DNA of 64,000 nucleotides from contig BSBK01008427.1 in assembly GCA_027943335.1 (NCBI GenBank), forward strand, positions 2,501 to 66,500, written 5' to 3'. This document shows, in pieces, positions 23,241-34,755 of this stretch (positions within the stretch are counted from its first letter, which is position 1; each line of letters starts with the position of its first letter). Source of the stretch: Chamaecyparis obtusa (Eukaryota; Streptophyta; Pinopsida; Cupressales; Cupressaceae). The notes under the pieces were generated by a model. That model saw nothing but the letters and a program-made list of their open reading frames with translations. It was not told the origin of the DNA and did not search any database. A program made the translations under genes and the position numbers.

Positions 23241-24165
23241 TGTGTCCTTGAAAAACTGGACGGAGTGTTTGTCTTTTGGCCAGTTTTTACTCGGTTACAA
23301 CCTTGACTGACGGTCTCAGTCATTGAAGGAAGCTCGATCACTGAAGGAGCTCAGTAGTCTTTGGTGCTCAGTGAAATTGTTCTTCGGTCATGCCTATGGT
23401 ACTCAGTCAATACTGGTGCTTGGCGATGCCTGGCATGCTTGGTAATTTTATTGTTGCTCAGTAGTTCTGACTTACCAACTAGAGTTTTGTGTAATTTGTT
23501 GAGCTGACTTGGTGAATTAATTGTTGGTAGCCATTGTCTTGGGACAACATGTAGAATTAAATGTTTATATAAATTTGTAAGCTGACTTGTATGGCATTTA
23601 ATTATTTATTTTTGAGAGTTAAGGGTTTCATCCAGCCAACTTGTGGCTGATGATTAGTATTTAAGGAGGGCTTGGGTAGATCTTAGACAAACAAATATTG
23701 GGGGATAGGAAGATTTGGAAGATTATAAATTTGAGACTTAGCAGATCTGGAATTCAGATGTGAAGCTGGAGTTGGAAAAGTTGTGGAAAAGTTCTTGATG
23801 TTCTTGCAGATCAGATTGTAATCTGATAGTCCTTTCTACCAGAGCTAGGGGTTTGCACACTTGGGAACAAGGAGATTACTTGGAGGCTTGCGAGCTCAAG
23901 TTTAGATCTACCTTAGGGTTTCATTAGATTTTGATTGTCTTCAAAGTTGAACTAGCTAAGATTGTATTGGATCTAATTGTGGATCTTGCAGAATTGTTTC
24001 ATTTTATAATTGGCCCTAACCCGAAAGGCCTTACAGCCGGACATGTTAATGAAAATTACTTGAAACATTTGTGGTGTTGTCTATTGTGTTGAGTAATCTA
24101 TTGTGTAATTATTTTGGCTGCAAGGTTTGGACTATCCTTCATTAGGTCCACTATCCTTGAATGCA
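23241..24165 (+). repeat. Gypsy array LTR 1
   Basis: Starts tgtgtccttg and ends ccttgaatgca. Rich in ctcggt words, with gtatttaagg (about 23657-23666) as a possible TATA-like signal and the shared ggccctaacccgaaagg block near 24013. It contains a gatgttcttgcagatcagat segment missing from LTR 2. Confidence 0.88.
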
Positions 24166-26218
24166 TAAGGTGGTATTAGAGAAAAGTTTTGTTCCTGTTG
24201 GAGCGAAAGTTGATCTTGTTGAAGTAGAAGTTTGACCAAGCAAGGATGATCTTGAGAAGTTGATCTTATTGAAGTAGAGATTATGCATAATCTAGATTGT
24301 AGATCCAAAGCACTGAACTTGTGAAATTGTACCCTAGTTGTTTACAAGATTGCAGGTTGAAATCTGACTTGTTGCAACTTGGAAATTGTCAGAAGGTGGT
24401 TGGTGAGGGTTTGCTACAAAGGGTTTCTCTTATCTTTAAGGATGCCTCTAAGAAGGTTGGACCCTAGAGTTATTTTAGATCTTTGTGATACAATTGAATC
24501 CTAGATCATAGAGAAGGTGAAATTAGATTTTAGATCTGAGTTGGAATTAATGAAGAATGATATGGTCACCGAGATCATGAGAACTGTTGCTGGTATACCT
24601 AAGAATGTTGGAACTGAGGATGGCTATGAAGAAGTTACTGAAGAATTTGAAACTGTTGGATCTAGTGGTAATGATCGAAGGAACAGATCTAGTGAAGACA
24701 TAATTGCTCAGTTGCCTAGATCTGCTGCTTGGTTTAGTAATTACCAAATGGAAGTTTCTACTTTCTCTGGTACTTTGAAGCCCGACAATCTGATTGATTG
24801 GATTGGTGAACTTGAAGATTTCTTTGAGCTGGAATAAATTGAAGATCCTCTTCTAGTGAGATTAGCACAGACAAAGCTAAAATGACATGTTGCTCTTTGG
24901 TGGAAATAACTACAGAGAGACTCAGAAGATAAAGGTGAAACAAAGATCAATCGGTGGAGATTGATGGTAACTAAGTTGAAAGCTAAGTTCATACCAGTGG
25001 ACTATGAGCTTGACTTGTTTAAGAAGTTGTAGAATATGAAATAGAAGATTTGTCTGTTGAAGATTATACTGAGAAGTTCTACAAACTTACTATTCGGTCT
25101 GGACACTGAGAGATTGGTAAGGAAAAGGTAGCTCGGTATGTGAATGGTTTGAGATTCAATATTTAGGATGAGCTTGGTATGCTAAAGATTGATTCTGTTG
25201 AAGATTCTTATCAATGTGCTCTAAAGGCAAAAGATAAGTTGAAGAGGACATGGCCTAACAACTCCAGAGGGAAAGAAAAGATTGATCACTCAATGAAGGA
25301 GAAACTGACTGATGCAGAAGATGAATAGAAACCTATGGAACCAAAGAAGAATATAGGTAGAGTTATCTTTAAAGGTACTTGTTATATCTGTGGAGAGGAA
25401 GGACACTATTATTTTGAGTGTACACAAAAGAAGATTGACTGACGAACTGCTGTGATGACTGAGAACATTCAGAATGAACCTGAATCAGAGAACTTGCTAC
25501 TTCAACAAACATTGCTTGTACAAAGGATGAACCTTGTCAGAGGAGTAACTTGTTTAGGACCAGATGCAAGACTAAAGGTAAACTCTGTGATGTTATTGTT
25601 GATAGTGGTAGTACTGATAACCTTGTTGCTGAGGACCTAGTTTAGAAACTTGGTTTGAGTAGAATGAAACATCCTTGTCCTTATAGGCTTGGTTGGTTGC
25701 AAGATGTTCATGCTTTGGAAGTTAGAGAACAATGCTTCATTGATGTTTAGATTGGCCAGTACAAGGATCTTGTGCTTTGTGACATTGTGAAGATGAATAT
25801 TTATGATATATTTCTCAGTAGACCTTGGCAATATGATTGTAGAGCTATTTATGACTGTGTAAAGAATATGTTTACTATTGAAAAGAATGAAAAGAATTTT
25901 TCATTGATGTCTTTGATGGATGCAACGCTCGGTAGGAGAAGCCTGAGTATTGGTAGTTGAGTTGAGGTTGTGGATCCAGAGAAAATGAATGATCAGTATG
26001 AAGAAATGACCTGTACATTGTCTAGAAAAGACTTGAAGAGACAGAGGAAACTGAAGTGGAAGACTTTGCAAGTAGAAAAGATGGAGGACTTATATGTGAA
26101 GAACTAGTTCAGGATTTATGTGTCAAGAATCATGAAAGATGTTCTTCTCACATATGAACATCTTTTGGAACCTGGGGTGTCTGATGTAGGGGCATCCAAG
26201 GTTAAGGTAGGGGCATTC
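24166..26218 (+). pseudogene. Gypsy array gag-protease, copy 1
   Basis: PBS-like tggtattagag at 24171. The gag frame opens about 24517 (MKLDFRSELELMKNDM). It contains the retrotransposon gag region (FSGTLKPDNLIDWIGELEDFF, then HVALWW and YELDLFKKL) and a CCHC knuckle CYICGEEGHYYFEC (about 25380-25420). Protease follows, with VIVDSGSTDNLVAED near 25600 (catalytic Asp in DSG) and DIFLSRPWQYD near 25810. The frame ends in a Lys-rich tail near 26100. No RT, RNase H or integrase follows before the next LTR. Stops at several Gln or Trp codons are shared with copy 2 (for example after FFELE and after AEDLV). Confidence 0.87.
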
Positions 26219-27115
26219 TGTGTCCTCGACAAACTGCATGGAGTGTTTGTGTTTTGGCTAGTTTTTACTCGGTTGCGGCCTTGACCATCGGTCTTGGCCA
26301 TTAAAGGAAGCTCAGTCACTGATGGAACTCGGTAGTCTCTGGCACTTGGTGAAATTGTTTCTTGGTCATGCCTATGGTGCTCGATCGATACTAGTGCTCG
26401 GTGATGCCTGGTGTGCTCGGTAATTTTTTTATTGCTTGGTAGTTCTGACTTACTGACTGAAGTTATGTGTGATTTGTTGAGCCGACTTGGTGAATTAATT
26501 GTTGGTAGCCATTGTCTTGGGCTGATATGCATAATTAAATGTTTGTATACATTTGTAAGCTGACTTGTATGGTATTTAATTATTTATTTTGGAGAGTTAA
26601 GGGTTTCATCCAGCTGACTTGTGGCTGATGATTAGTATTTAAGGAGGGCTTGGGTAGATCTTAGACATATAGATATTGGGGGACAAGAAGATTTGGGAGA
26701 TCAGAACTTGGAGACTTAGCAGATCTAGAATTCAGATGCGAAGTTGGAGTTGGTGAAGCTGTGGAAAAATTCTTGATATCCTTTGTAGCAGAGCTAGGGG
26801 TTTACACACTTGGGAACAAGGAGATTAATTGGAGGCTTACAAGCTCAAGTTTAGATCTGCCTTAGGGTTTCAATCAGCTTCTAATTGTCTTTAGAGTTGA
26901 ACTAGCTAAGATTTTATTCGATCTGATTATGGATCTTGTAGAATTGTTTCATTTTGTAATTGGCCCTAACCCGAAAGGCCTTATAGTCAGGCATGTTAAT
27001 GAAAATTACTTGAAACATTTGTGGTGTTGTCTATTATGTTGAGTAATCTGCTATGTAATTATTTTGGCTACAAGGTTTGGACTGCCCTTTATTGGATCCA
27101 CTATCCTTGAATGCA
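26219..27115 (+). repeat. Gypsy array LTR 2 (central)
   Basis: Starts tgtgtcctcgac and ends ccttgaatgca, followed by taagg and the primer site. It lacks about 30 bp near 26778 that LTR 1 and LTR 3 keep. A purine-rich aaggtaggggcattc sits just before it, in the polypurine-tract position of copy 1. Confidence 0.88.
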
Positions 27116-29170
27116 TAAGGTGGTATCAGAGCGAAGTTTTGTTCTTGTTGGAGTGAAAGTTGATCTTGTTGAAGCAAAATTTTGACCTACCAAGGATGAT
27201 CTTGTGAAGTTGATCTTATTGAAGCAAAGATTGTGCATAATTTGGATTGCAGATCCGAAGCATTGAACTTGTGAAATTTTTCCCTAGTTGTTTACAAGAT
27301 TGCAGGTTGAAATCTGACTTGTTGCAACTTGGAAATTGTCAGAAGGTGGTCGGTGAAGGTTTTTTGCAGAGGGTTTCTCTTATCTTTAAGGATGCCTCTG
27401 AGAAGGATGGACCCTAGAGTTATTTTAGATCTTTGTGATACTATTGAATCCTAGATCATAGAGAAGGTGAAATTAGATTTCAGATCTGAGTTGGAATTGA
27501 TGAAGAATGATATGGTCGCTGAGATCATGAGAATTATTGTTGGTATACCTCAAAATGTTGGAACTAAGGATGGCTATGAAGAAGCTGCTGAAGAATTTGA
27601 AACTATTGGATCTAGTGGTGATGACCGGAGGAACAGATCTGGTGAAGACATAACTACTTGGTTGCCTAGATCTACTGCTTGGTTTAGTAATTACCCAATG
27701 GAAGTTTCTACTTTCTTTGGTACTTTGAAGCTCGACAATCTGATTGATTGGATTGGTGAACTTGAACATTTCTTTGAGCTAGAATAAATTGAAGATCCTC
27801 TTCGGGTGAGATTAGCACAAATAAAGTTGAAAGGACATGCTGCTCTTTGGTGAAAATAACTACAGAGAGACCGAGAAGATGAAGGTGAAACAAAGATCAA
27901 TCAGTGGAGATTGATGGTAACTAAGTTGAAAGCTAAGTTCATACCGGTGGACTATGAGCTTGACTTGTTTAAGAAGTTGCAAAATCTGAAATAGAAGGAT
28001 TTGTCTGTTGAAGATTATAACAAGGAGTTCTACAAACTTACTATGCGGTCTGGACACCGAGAGCTTGGTAAGGAAAAGGTAGCTCAGTATGTGAATGGTT
28101 TGAGATTCAATATTCAAGATGAGCTTGGTATGCTGAAGATTGATTTTGTTGAAGATGCTTATCAGTATGCTTTAAAGGCAGAAGATAAGTTGAAGAGGAC
28201 ATAGCCTAACAATTCCCAAGGGAAAGAAAATATTGATCACTCAGTGAAGGAGAAACTGACTGATGCAGAAGATGAATAGAAACCTATGGAACCAAAGAAG
28301 AAGATAGGTAGAGTTATCTTTAAAGGTACTTGTTATAACTGTGGAGAGGAAGGACACCATTCTTTTGAGTGTACACAAAAGAAGGTTGACCGATGAACTA
28401 TTGTGATGAATGAGAACATTTAGAATGAACCTGAATCAGAGAACTTGTTGCTTCGGTGAACATTGCTTGGTACAAAGGATGAACCTTGTCAGAGGAGTAA
28501 CTTATTTAGGACCTAATGCAAGACTAAAGGTAAAATCTATGATGTTATTGTTGATAGTGGTAGTACTGATAAACTTGTTGCTAAGGACCTAGTTTAGAAA
28601 CTTGGTTTGAGTAGAATGAAACATCCTTGTCCTTATAGGCTTGGTTGGTTGCAAGACGTTCATGCTTTGGAAGTTAGAGAACAATGTTTCATTGATGTTT
28701 AGATTGGCCAGTACAAGGATCTTGTGCTTTGTGACATTGTGAAGATGAATATTTGTGATATATTGCTCGGTAGAACTTGGCAATATGATTGTAGAGCTAT
28801 TTATGACTATGTAAAGAATGTGTTTACTATTGAAAAGAATGAAAGGAATTTTTCACTGATGCCTTTGATGGATGCAATGCTCAGTAGGAGAAGCCTGAGT
28901 ATTGGTAGCCAAGTTGAGGTTGTGGATCCAGAGAAAATGAATGATCAATATGAAGAAATGACTTATACATTGTCCAAAAAAGACTTGAAGAGATAGTGGA
29001 AATTGAAGTGGAAGACTTTGCAAGTAGAAAAGGTGGAGGACTTATATGTGAAGAACTAGTTTGGGATTTATGTGTCAAGAATCCTGAAAGATGTTCTTCT
29101 CACATATGAACATCTTTTGGAACCTGGGGTGTCTAATGCAGGGGCATCCAAGGTTAAGGCAGGGGCATTC
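27116..29170 (+). pseudogene. Gypsy array gag-protease, copy 2
   Basis: Better preserved than copy 1. Gag opens near 27467 (MKLDFRSELE) and continues through LKLDNLIDWIGELEHFF, LKGHAALW, YELDLFKKLQNLK, VEDYNKEFYKLTMRSGHREL and VNGLRFNIQDELGML. The CCHC knuckle is CYNCGEEGHHSFEC (about 28332-28373). Protease has VIVDSGSTDKLVAKDLV (about 28550-28600) and DILLGRTWQYDCRAIYDY (about 28757-28810), the active-site Asp and the flap/C-terminal ILGRPW-type motif. It ends without polymerase before LTR 3. Shared stops with copy 1 indicate duplication after, or inheritance of, inactivating changes. Confidence 0.88.
27121..27132 (+). promoter_or_regulatory. Primer binding site, initiator Met tRNA type
   Basis: tggtatcagagc, a perfect copy of the common plant LTR-element primer site, five bases after the end of LTR 2. 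The equivalent after LTR 1 (24171 onward) reads tggtattagaga. Confidence 0.92.
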
Positions 29171-30079
29171 TATGTCCTCAGCAAACTGCATGGAGTGTTT
29201 GTGTTTTGGCCAATTTTTACTCAGTTTCAGCCTTGACTGATGGTCTTGGTCATTGAAGGAAGCTCGGTAGTCTCTGGCACTTAGTGAAATTATTGCTCGG
29301 TCATGCCTATGGTGCTCGGTTGATATTGGTGCTCGGCGATGCCTGGCGTGCTCGGTAATTTTACTATTGCTCGGTAGTTCTAACTTATCGACTAGAGTTC
29401 TGTGTGATTTGTTGAGCCAACTTGGTGAATTAATTATTGGTAGCCATTATCTTGGACTAACATGTTGAATTAAATGTTTGTATACATTTTTAAGCCAACT
29501 TGAATGGCATTTAATTATTTATTTTGGAGAGTTAAGGGTTTCATCCAGCCGACTTGTGGTTGATGATTAGTATTTAAGGAGGGCTTGGGTAGATCTTAGA
29601 TAGATAGATATTGGGGGACAAGAAGATTTGGGAGATCAAAACTTGGAGACTTGGCAAATCTGGAATTTAGATGAGAAGTTGGAGTTGGCAAAGTTGTGGA
29701 AAAGTTCTTGATGTTCTTGCAGATTAGATTGTAACCTAATAGTCCTTTATAGCAGAGCTAGGGGTTTGCACACTTGGGAACAAGGAGATTTCTTAGAGGC
29801 TTGCAAGCTCAAGTTTAGATCTTCCTTAGGGTTTCCATCAACTTTTGATTGTCTTCAAAGCTAAACTAGCTAAGATTGTATTGGATCTGATTGTGGATCC
29901 TGCAGAATTGTTTCATTTTATAATTGGCCCTAACCCATAAGGCCTTATAGTCGGGCATGTTAATGCAAATTAATTGAAACATTTGTGGTGTTATCTATTG
30001 TGTTGAGTGATCCTTTGTGTAATTCTTTTGGCTACAAGGTTTGGATTGTCCTTCATTGGATCCACCATCCTTGACTGCA
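29171..30079 (+). repeat. Gypsy array LTR 3
   Basis: Starts tatgtcctcagc (TG changed to TA) and ends ccttgactgca. About 17 bp near 29265 present in LTR 1 and 2 are missing. No primer site follows, so this is the terminal 3' LTR. Confidence 0.88.
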
Positions 30080-30862
30080 TAAATCTGCTACCCCACAACA
30101 ATCAGCTAGGGCTTTAAGAGGAACCTACAAACCTAGATCTGTAGAACTAGATCAAGATCTAACCTCTCTTTGATACCACCTAATGCAAGGTAGGGAGCAA
30201 GAGGGGCCAAAGGATGGTGCACCCTAATGATCCAAGCCTGCAGTACACACACAGAAACAACAAACAATAATAGTGAGACAGAGGATACCAAATCTTTTAA
30301 ATATTATCATCAATAGGAATCATTCATGCTAGGTTGCAAGGCCTTCCTAGTTATGGCCAGATATTGCAATGAATTACTGAAGTCCTCAAACATGTGAGGA
30401 TCTATTACCAATCTCCAATCTAATGTCTACTATCTTCTATCCCAAAAACTAACTCCTAAACTACAACCAAACATATACATTTATACAAGAAGCTACCGAG
30501 CTGAGTCAACCTTCAGATCCATAATTAACTAAAGTAATGGTCAAATCTAGGACCACACACTTCCCAATGATGGATACTAACATTAATTCCATGATCCAAT
30601 ATAAATGCACAAGTGGGCCACAACAGGAAACAAAACTAGACCCTTCAGTAAGCATGATCACCGAGTAGTAGACAGGCAATTTCAAGCGCCAGTGAAATAG
30701 CTGACCACCCAGGAGAGAACCGACCACACTTGATAACCAAAGGAAACTGAACAACTACTGACCAACTCGGCCAAAGAAGAAACCGAGTAACATAGACAAA
30801 ACTCCAAAAAAAAATATTTTGGTGACATAGGATTGCCAAGGACCCAAGATGCTCTTGCATCA
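30080..30862 (-). mobile_element. Gypsy 5' LTR with primer site, minus strand, truncated
   Basis: On the minus strand, 30862-30184 is an LTR-like unit beginning TGATGCAAGAGCATC and ending CCCTACCTTGCA. It is followed by ttagg and TGGTATCAAAGAG (complement of about 30166-30178), a one-base variant of the initiator Met primer site. A remnant of leader (30165-30080) follows, and then the element is lost at the array. The sequence at 30863 is already E2 gag, so this LTR abuts E2 directly. Its other half was not found. Confidence 0.72.
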
Positions 30863-31558
30863 AAAGAGAACTTTGAAAAAGAAATTAAGGAATTAAATCA
30901 ACAAGTTATAGATTTGAAATTACAAGTTGAGAAACAAAAGAAAATTCTCTGTGTCACTAAGGAAGAGTTAAGTACTAAAGATTAGAAATGTACAAGGTTA
31001 ATGGATGAAGTAGTTTCATATAAAAGGAAGTTAGAAAAATATGTTGATACTACTTTGGATGACATGTTAAGGAAACAAAGAAGAACTGATGATATAACTG
31101 GAATCAATTTTGAACTTGGACAATGCTCTAGTGACAAGAAAGATAAATCTTTATTTGAGATATTCACATATGAAAGTAAAGACATAGATCAACATGTTAC
31201 CACTTAAAATTCAGATAAAAATGCATATTTTAATTATATTTATAATGGTAAAAGGCAGGTTACATCAAGCTCTTCATTCATGGGTAAAAGACCTTCAAAC
31301 ATGTTTACTTCTTTCTTTGATGGGTATTTCTTCATGTGTCATCATTATGGACATAGAATAAGTAATTGCAAATATATGTAAAGAAGGTTTTCAAAGTTTA
31401 ATTTTGGTTATTCTTTTTCTAAAATGAATGGTCTAAGATGTTACAAATGCAATCTTTTTGGTCATGTTATGATTAATTGAAAAACTAAAACATTTCATAA
31501 TGATCAATCTTATACTAGTCTACAAGTCGATAAACAATTTGAACTAAAGCGACAAAGA
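30863..31558 (+). pseudogene. E2 gag, C-terminal part
   Basis: It opens within a coiled coil (ENFEKEIKELNQQVIDLKLQ and TRLMDEVVSYKRKLEKYV) and passes several stops. Then come two zinc-knuckle remnants: CHHYGHRISNC near 31338-31370, and CYKCNLFGHVMIN near 31440-31480, where the last Cys is replaced by a stop. The N-terminal capsid half is missing because the 5' end of E2 was lost at 30862. A frameshift near 31550 leads into the pol frame, where KINMSMFVQMALHYEE precedes the protease. Confidence 0.85.
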
Positions 31559-31998
31559 TATGGAGGCCTAAGATTAATATGTCTATGTTTGTTCAAATGG
31601 CTTTACATTATGAAGAAAAGGACCTATGGATAATTGATAGTGGTTGTTCTAGACACATGACAGGTAATAAAACAAAGTTTGATAAATTGATCAACTACAA
31701 AGGTGGCAGCATGAGTTTTGGTGATGATTCTCCAAGGCAAATTAAAGGTTTGGGTTGTTTGATGCTTAATGACAAAATGTCTATTCATGATGTGTATTAT
31801 ATTGAAGGATTAAAGTAAAATCTTCTAAGTGTTAGTCAAATTTGTGATAATGGATATGAAGTTGTGTTTGATGATCATGGTTGTCAAATCAAATTTAAAT
31901 CAAGAGAATTGGTTGCATTAGGTAAAATATCTAAAGGGAATTTATACAAATTAAAAGATATCACAAATGATAACAATCATGAAGATATTTGTCTTATG
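31559..31998 (+). pseudogene. E2 protease
   Basis: LWIIDSGCSRHMTGNKTKFD (about 31624-31685) is the Copia aspartic-protease signature with catalytic Asp in DSG. SFGDDSPRQIKGLG and VYYIEGLK-stop-NLLSVSQICDNGYEV follow, typical of the protease C-terminus. The stop stands at an expected Gln codon (CAA to TAA). The frame continues into integrase. Confidence 0.9.
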
Positions 31999-32004
31999 GG
32001 ATAG

Positions 32005-32886
32005 GTGAATGAAAGTTGGTTATGGCACAAAAGACTTGGGCATTTGAATTTTGATAACTTGGTAAAAGTTAGTAAACATCAAAAGGTAAGACGTATGCCA
32101 TGTATAAGTAAGCCAAAGAGTGTTATTTGTGAAGGGTGTCAACATGGTAAAAAAATAAAGACATCTTTCCCTTCAAAAGAATACTTTGGTTATAAACCAT
32201 TGCAGTCAGTACATACTAATTTATGTGGTCCTACAAGGACAATGTCATTAAATGGTGAAAAATACTTCATGCTTTTTATATATGATTATACAAGAATGAC
32301 ATGGGTAACTTTTTTAAAGCATAAATCTAAGGAATTTAACAAGTTTAAGATTTTTAGGAAAATGGTTGAAAATGAGTTAGACATGTTGATTAAGTGCTTA
32401 CAATCAGATAAAGGTGGTGAGTTTACTTCAGATGAATTTGTTGATTATTGTGAACAACATGGCATAAAAAGGCAATATACAACATCCATAACACCTCAAC
32501 AAAATGGAGTTGTTGAGAGAAAGAACCGAACAGTGAAAGAAATGGAAAGGACTATGTTAGATGAATCTAAAGTACCAAAAAGGTATTGGAAACAAGCAAT
32601 TAACACAAAAATATACATTTTAAACATGGCACAACTAAGGGTAAAAACTAAGTACACTCCTTATGAGTTATGGTATGAACATCCTACTTCTGTTGAGCAT
32701 TTTAGAATTTTTGGAAGTAGATGTTTCATTAAGAATTCTGATGATACCATAGGAAGCTTTGATTCAAGATGTGATGAAGGAATATTTTCAGGATATTCTT
32801 TTCAAAGTAAAGCTTACAAATGTTTTAATAAAAGGTTAAATAAACTTGTTGAAAGTGTACATGTAAAAGTGGATGAAGTCTTATAG
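32005..32886 (+). pseudogene. E2 integrase
   Basis: The zinc-binding HHCC domain has WLWHKRLGHLNFDNL (two His) and ICEGCQHGKKIKTSF (two Cys). The catalytic core has VHTNLCGPTRTMSLNGEKYF, where the first catalytic Asp (usual HxDLxGP) is Asn; then LQSDKGGEFTSDEF with the second Asp and PQQNGVVERKNRTVKEM with the Glu. The C-terminal GKxPYELWxxxKPxxxHxRxFGS equivalent is YTPYELWYEHPTSVEHFRIF. The 293 codons are uninterrupted but start after a stop at an expected Gln codon near 32003. The Asp-to-Asn change alone would abolish strand transfer. Confidence 0.93.
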
Positions 32887-34092
32887 GATAAAAAGGAAAC
32901 AAGAATGTATAATTCTTTCCTCCAAGACAATGATAATGACTTGAAAAAATTAGATAATAAAGTTGTTGAAGGTGAAGAAGAGACAAAACATCAAATAAAG
33001 ACACCAGAACCAATAGGTACAAAGACTTCAGGAACAAGATTAAAGAAATATCATCCTCAAGAACATATTATAGGGGATAAACAGACATGTACTCAAAAAA
33101 GAACAAGAACTACATCTTGTGAATGTGCTAATCTTTGTTTGCTATCTCAAATTGAACCTAAATAATATAAAGAAGTTAGTAAGGATGAGTTTTGGGTTAA
33201 AGCTATGAAAGAGGAACTAAGTCAAATTGAAAAGAATAAGACTTGGGAATTAGTACCTAGACCTAAAGATAAAAATGTAATAGGTATTAAATGGGTTTTT
33301 AGAAATAAACTTGATGAAAATGAAAAGATAGAAAGGAACAAGGCTAGATTGGTTTGTAAGGGCTATGCACAGATAGAAGGTGTGGACTTTGATGAAACTT
33401 TTACACCAATTTCTAGACTTGATGCAATTAGAATCTTTCTTGCATATTTAGATTTTAAGGGATTTAAAATGTACCAAATGGATGTTAAAACAACATTTCT
33501 AAATGGCTATCTTAATGAAGAGGTTTATATGGATTAACCTGAAGGATTTGAAAACAAAGATTATCCTAATCATGTTTATAGATTGAAAAATTTTGCTTAT
33601 GGTTTGAAATAAGCTCCAAGGGCTTGGTATTCTAGGTTGGATCGGTATCTTATAAAAACTGGCTTTAAAAGAGGTGGTGTTGATAGTAACTTGTACATAT
33701 ATGGTACATATGATGATATTATTGTTGTTCTTATTTATGTTGATGATATAGTGTTTGGATCTAATGATGATTCCTTAAGTCAAGGTTTTTCAAAGCTTAT
33801 ACAATCTGAATTTGAAATGTCCATGCTTGGGGAACTATCATATTTTATTGGGTTACAAATTTCTCAGTTGGAAAATGGCATATTCTTATCCCAAAATAAG
33901 TATGGAAAAGAAATGTTAAAGAAATTTCCTATGGAAGATTGTAAGCCTATGGGAACACTAATGATAAAAGTTTTTAAACTTACTAAAAATGATGATTCTC
34001 CCAATGTTGATCAAACCACTTATAGATCAATGGTTGGTATTTTACTATATCTCACTTCTTCAGGCTTGATATCATGCATGTTGTTTGTCTAG
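32887..34092 (+). pseudogene. E2 reverse transcriptase
   Basis: A short Lys/Glu/Thr-rich linker (to about 33165) precedes [20 protein letters not shown] and [20 protein letters not shown], then [21 protein letters not shown], the Copia RT start. [21 protein letters not shown] carries the first catalytic Asp. APRAWYSRLDRYL and LIYVDDIVFGSNDD carry the YVDD box. FEMSMLGELSYFIGLQI follows. Stops before PEGFE and before APRAW fall at expected Gln codons. A single-base shift near 34060 moves the frame into RNase H. Confidence 0.93.
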
Positions 34093-34694
34093 TTGCAAGA
34101 TTTCAATCTTCACCTAAGGAATCTCATGTTATGGAAGTTAAAATAATTTTTAGATATGTTAAAGGCACTTTGGTTTATGGGATTTGGTATCCTAAACATC
34201 ATGATTTCAGATTTGTTGCTTATACTGACTCATAATGGGAAGGTTGTCTAGATGAAAGAAAAACTACTTCAGGAGCAACATTATTTTTGGGTAATAGATT
34301 GGTATGTTGGCATAGTAAAAAATAGTACACTACTACTCTTTCTACTATAGAGGCTGAGTATATTGTAGTATGTTCTTGTTGTCAGTGGGCTCTATGAATG
34401 ATTCAAACATTCTCAGATATGAAAGTGACAGTTTCTAAACCAATCCCTATATTTTGTGATAATCAAAGAACCATCAGTATTTCTAAGAATTCAGTTATGC
34501 ATTCACGTACCAAGAACATTGATATTCATTATCACTTCATAAGGGAACATGTTTTGAATGGTAATGTTGAATTGGAATATGTTCCTTCTTTAGATCAGTT
34601 GGCTGACATATTTACAAAACCTCTCTCAAAAGAAGTGTTTGAAGGTTTCAGAACCAGATTGGGAGCTCTCTCTCTCTCTCTCATAAGTTATTAA
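34063..34694 (+). pseudogene. E2 RNase H and 3' end of pol
   Basis: After the frameshift: LDIMHVVCLVARFQSSPKES, VKGTLVYGIWYP, FVAYTDS (catalytic Asp) followed by a stop where Trp or Gln stood, then TTSGATLFLGNRLVCWHSKK. STIEAEYIVV carries the catalytic Glu and IFCDNQRTISISKNSVMHSRTKNIDIHYHFIRE the next Asp. VEYVPS-like VELEYVPSLDQLADIFTKPLSKEVFEGFRTRLG is the standard Copia terminus. Several stops are present. A CT-repeat (34671-34683) ends the frame. Confidence 0.92.
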
Positions 34695-34755
34695 GTGAGT
34701 GATAGGTTTCAAGGGGAGCATTTTTTTTTATAAAAAAAAATTGAATCCTTGGTAT
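34695..34755 (+). other. E2 3' noncoding, interrupted by E4
   Basis: The sequence from the pol stop to the E4 insertion includes an aaggggagcattttttt run. 34751-34755 (ggtat) is the left TSD of E4. The E2 sequence resumes at 53963 (atctcctttgtcattaatg). Confidence 0.8.

Larger units (their letters stand above)
23241..30079 (+). mobile_element. Tandem non-autonomous Gypsy element, LTR-int-LTR-int-LTR
   Basis: Three copies of one LTR (23241-24165, 26219-27115, 29171-30079) alternate with two nearly identical about 2.05-kb internal regions that encode only gag and protease. PBS sites follow the first two LTRs. The composition matches the TR-GAG class of short non-autonomous elements (LTRs plus gag, sometimes protease, no polymerase). 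The arrangement is what unequal recombination between LTRs of neighbouring copies produces. No matching target duplication is evident: gcatc on the left (23236-23240) and taaat on the right (30080-30084). One edge was therefore altered or the array is part of a larger rearrangement. Confidence 0.9.
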
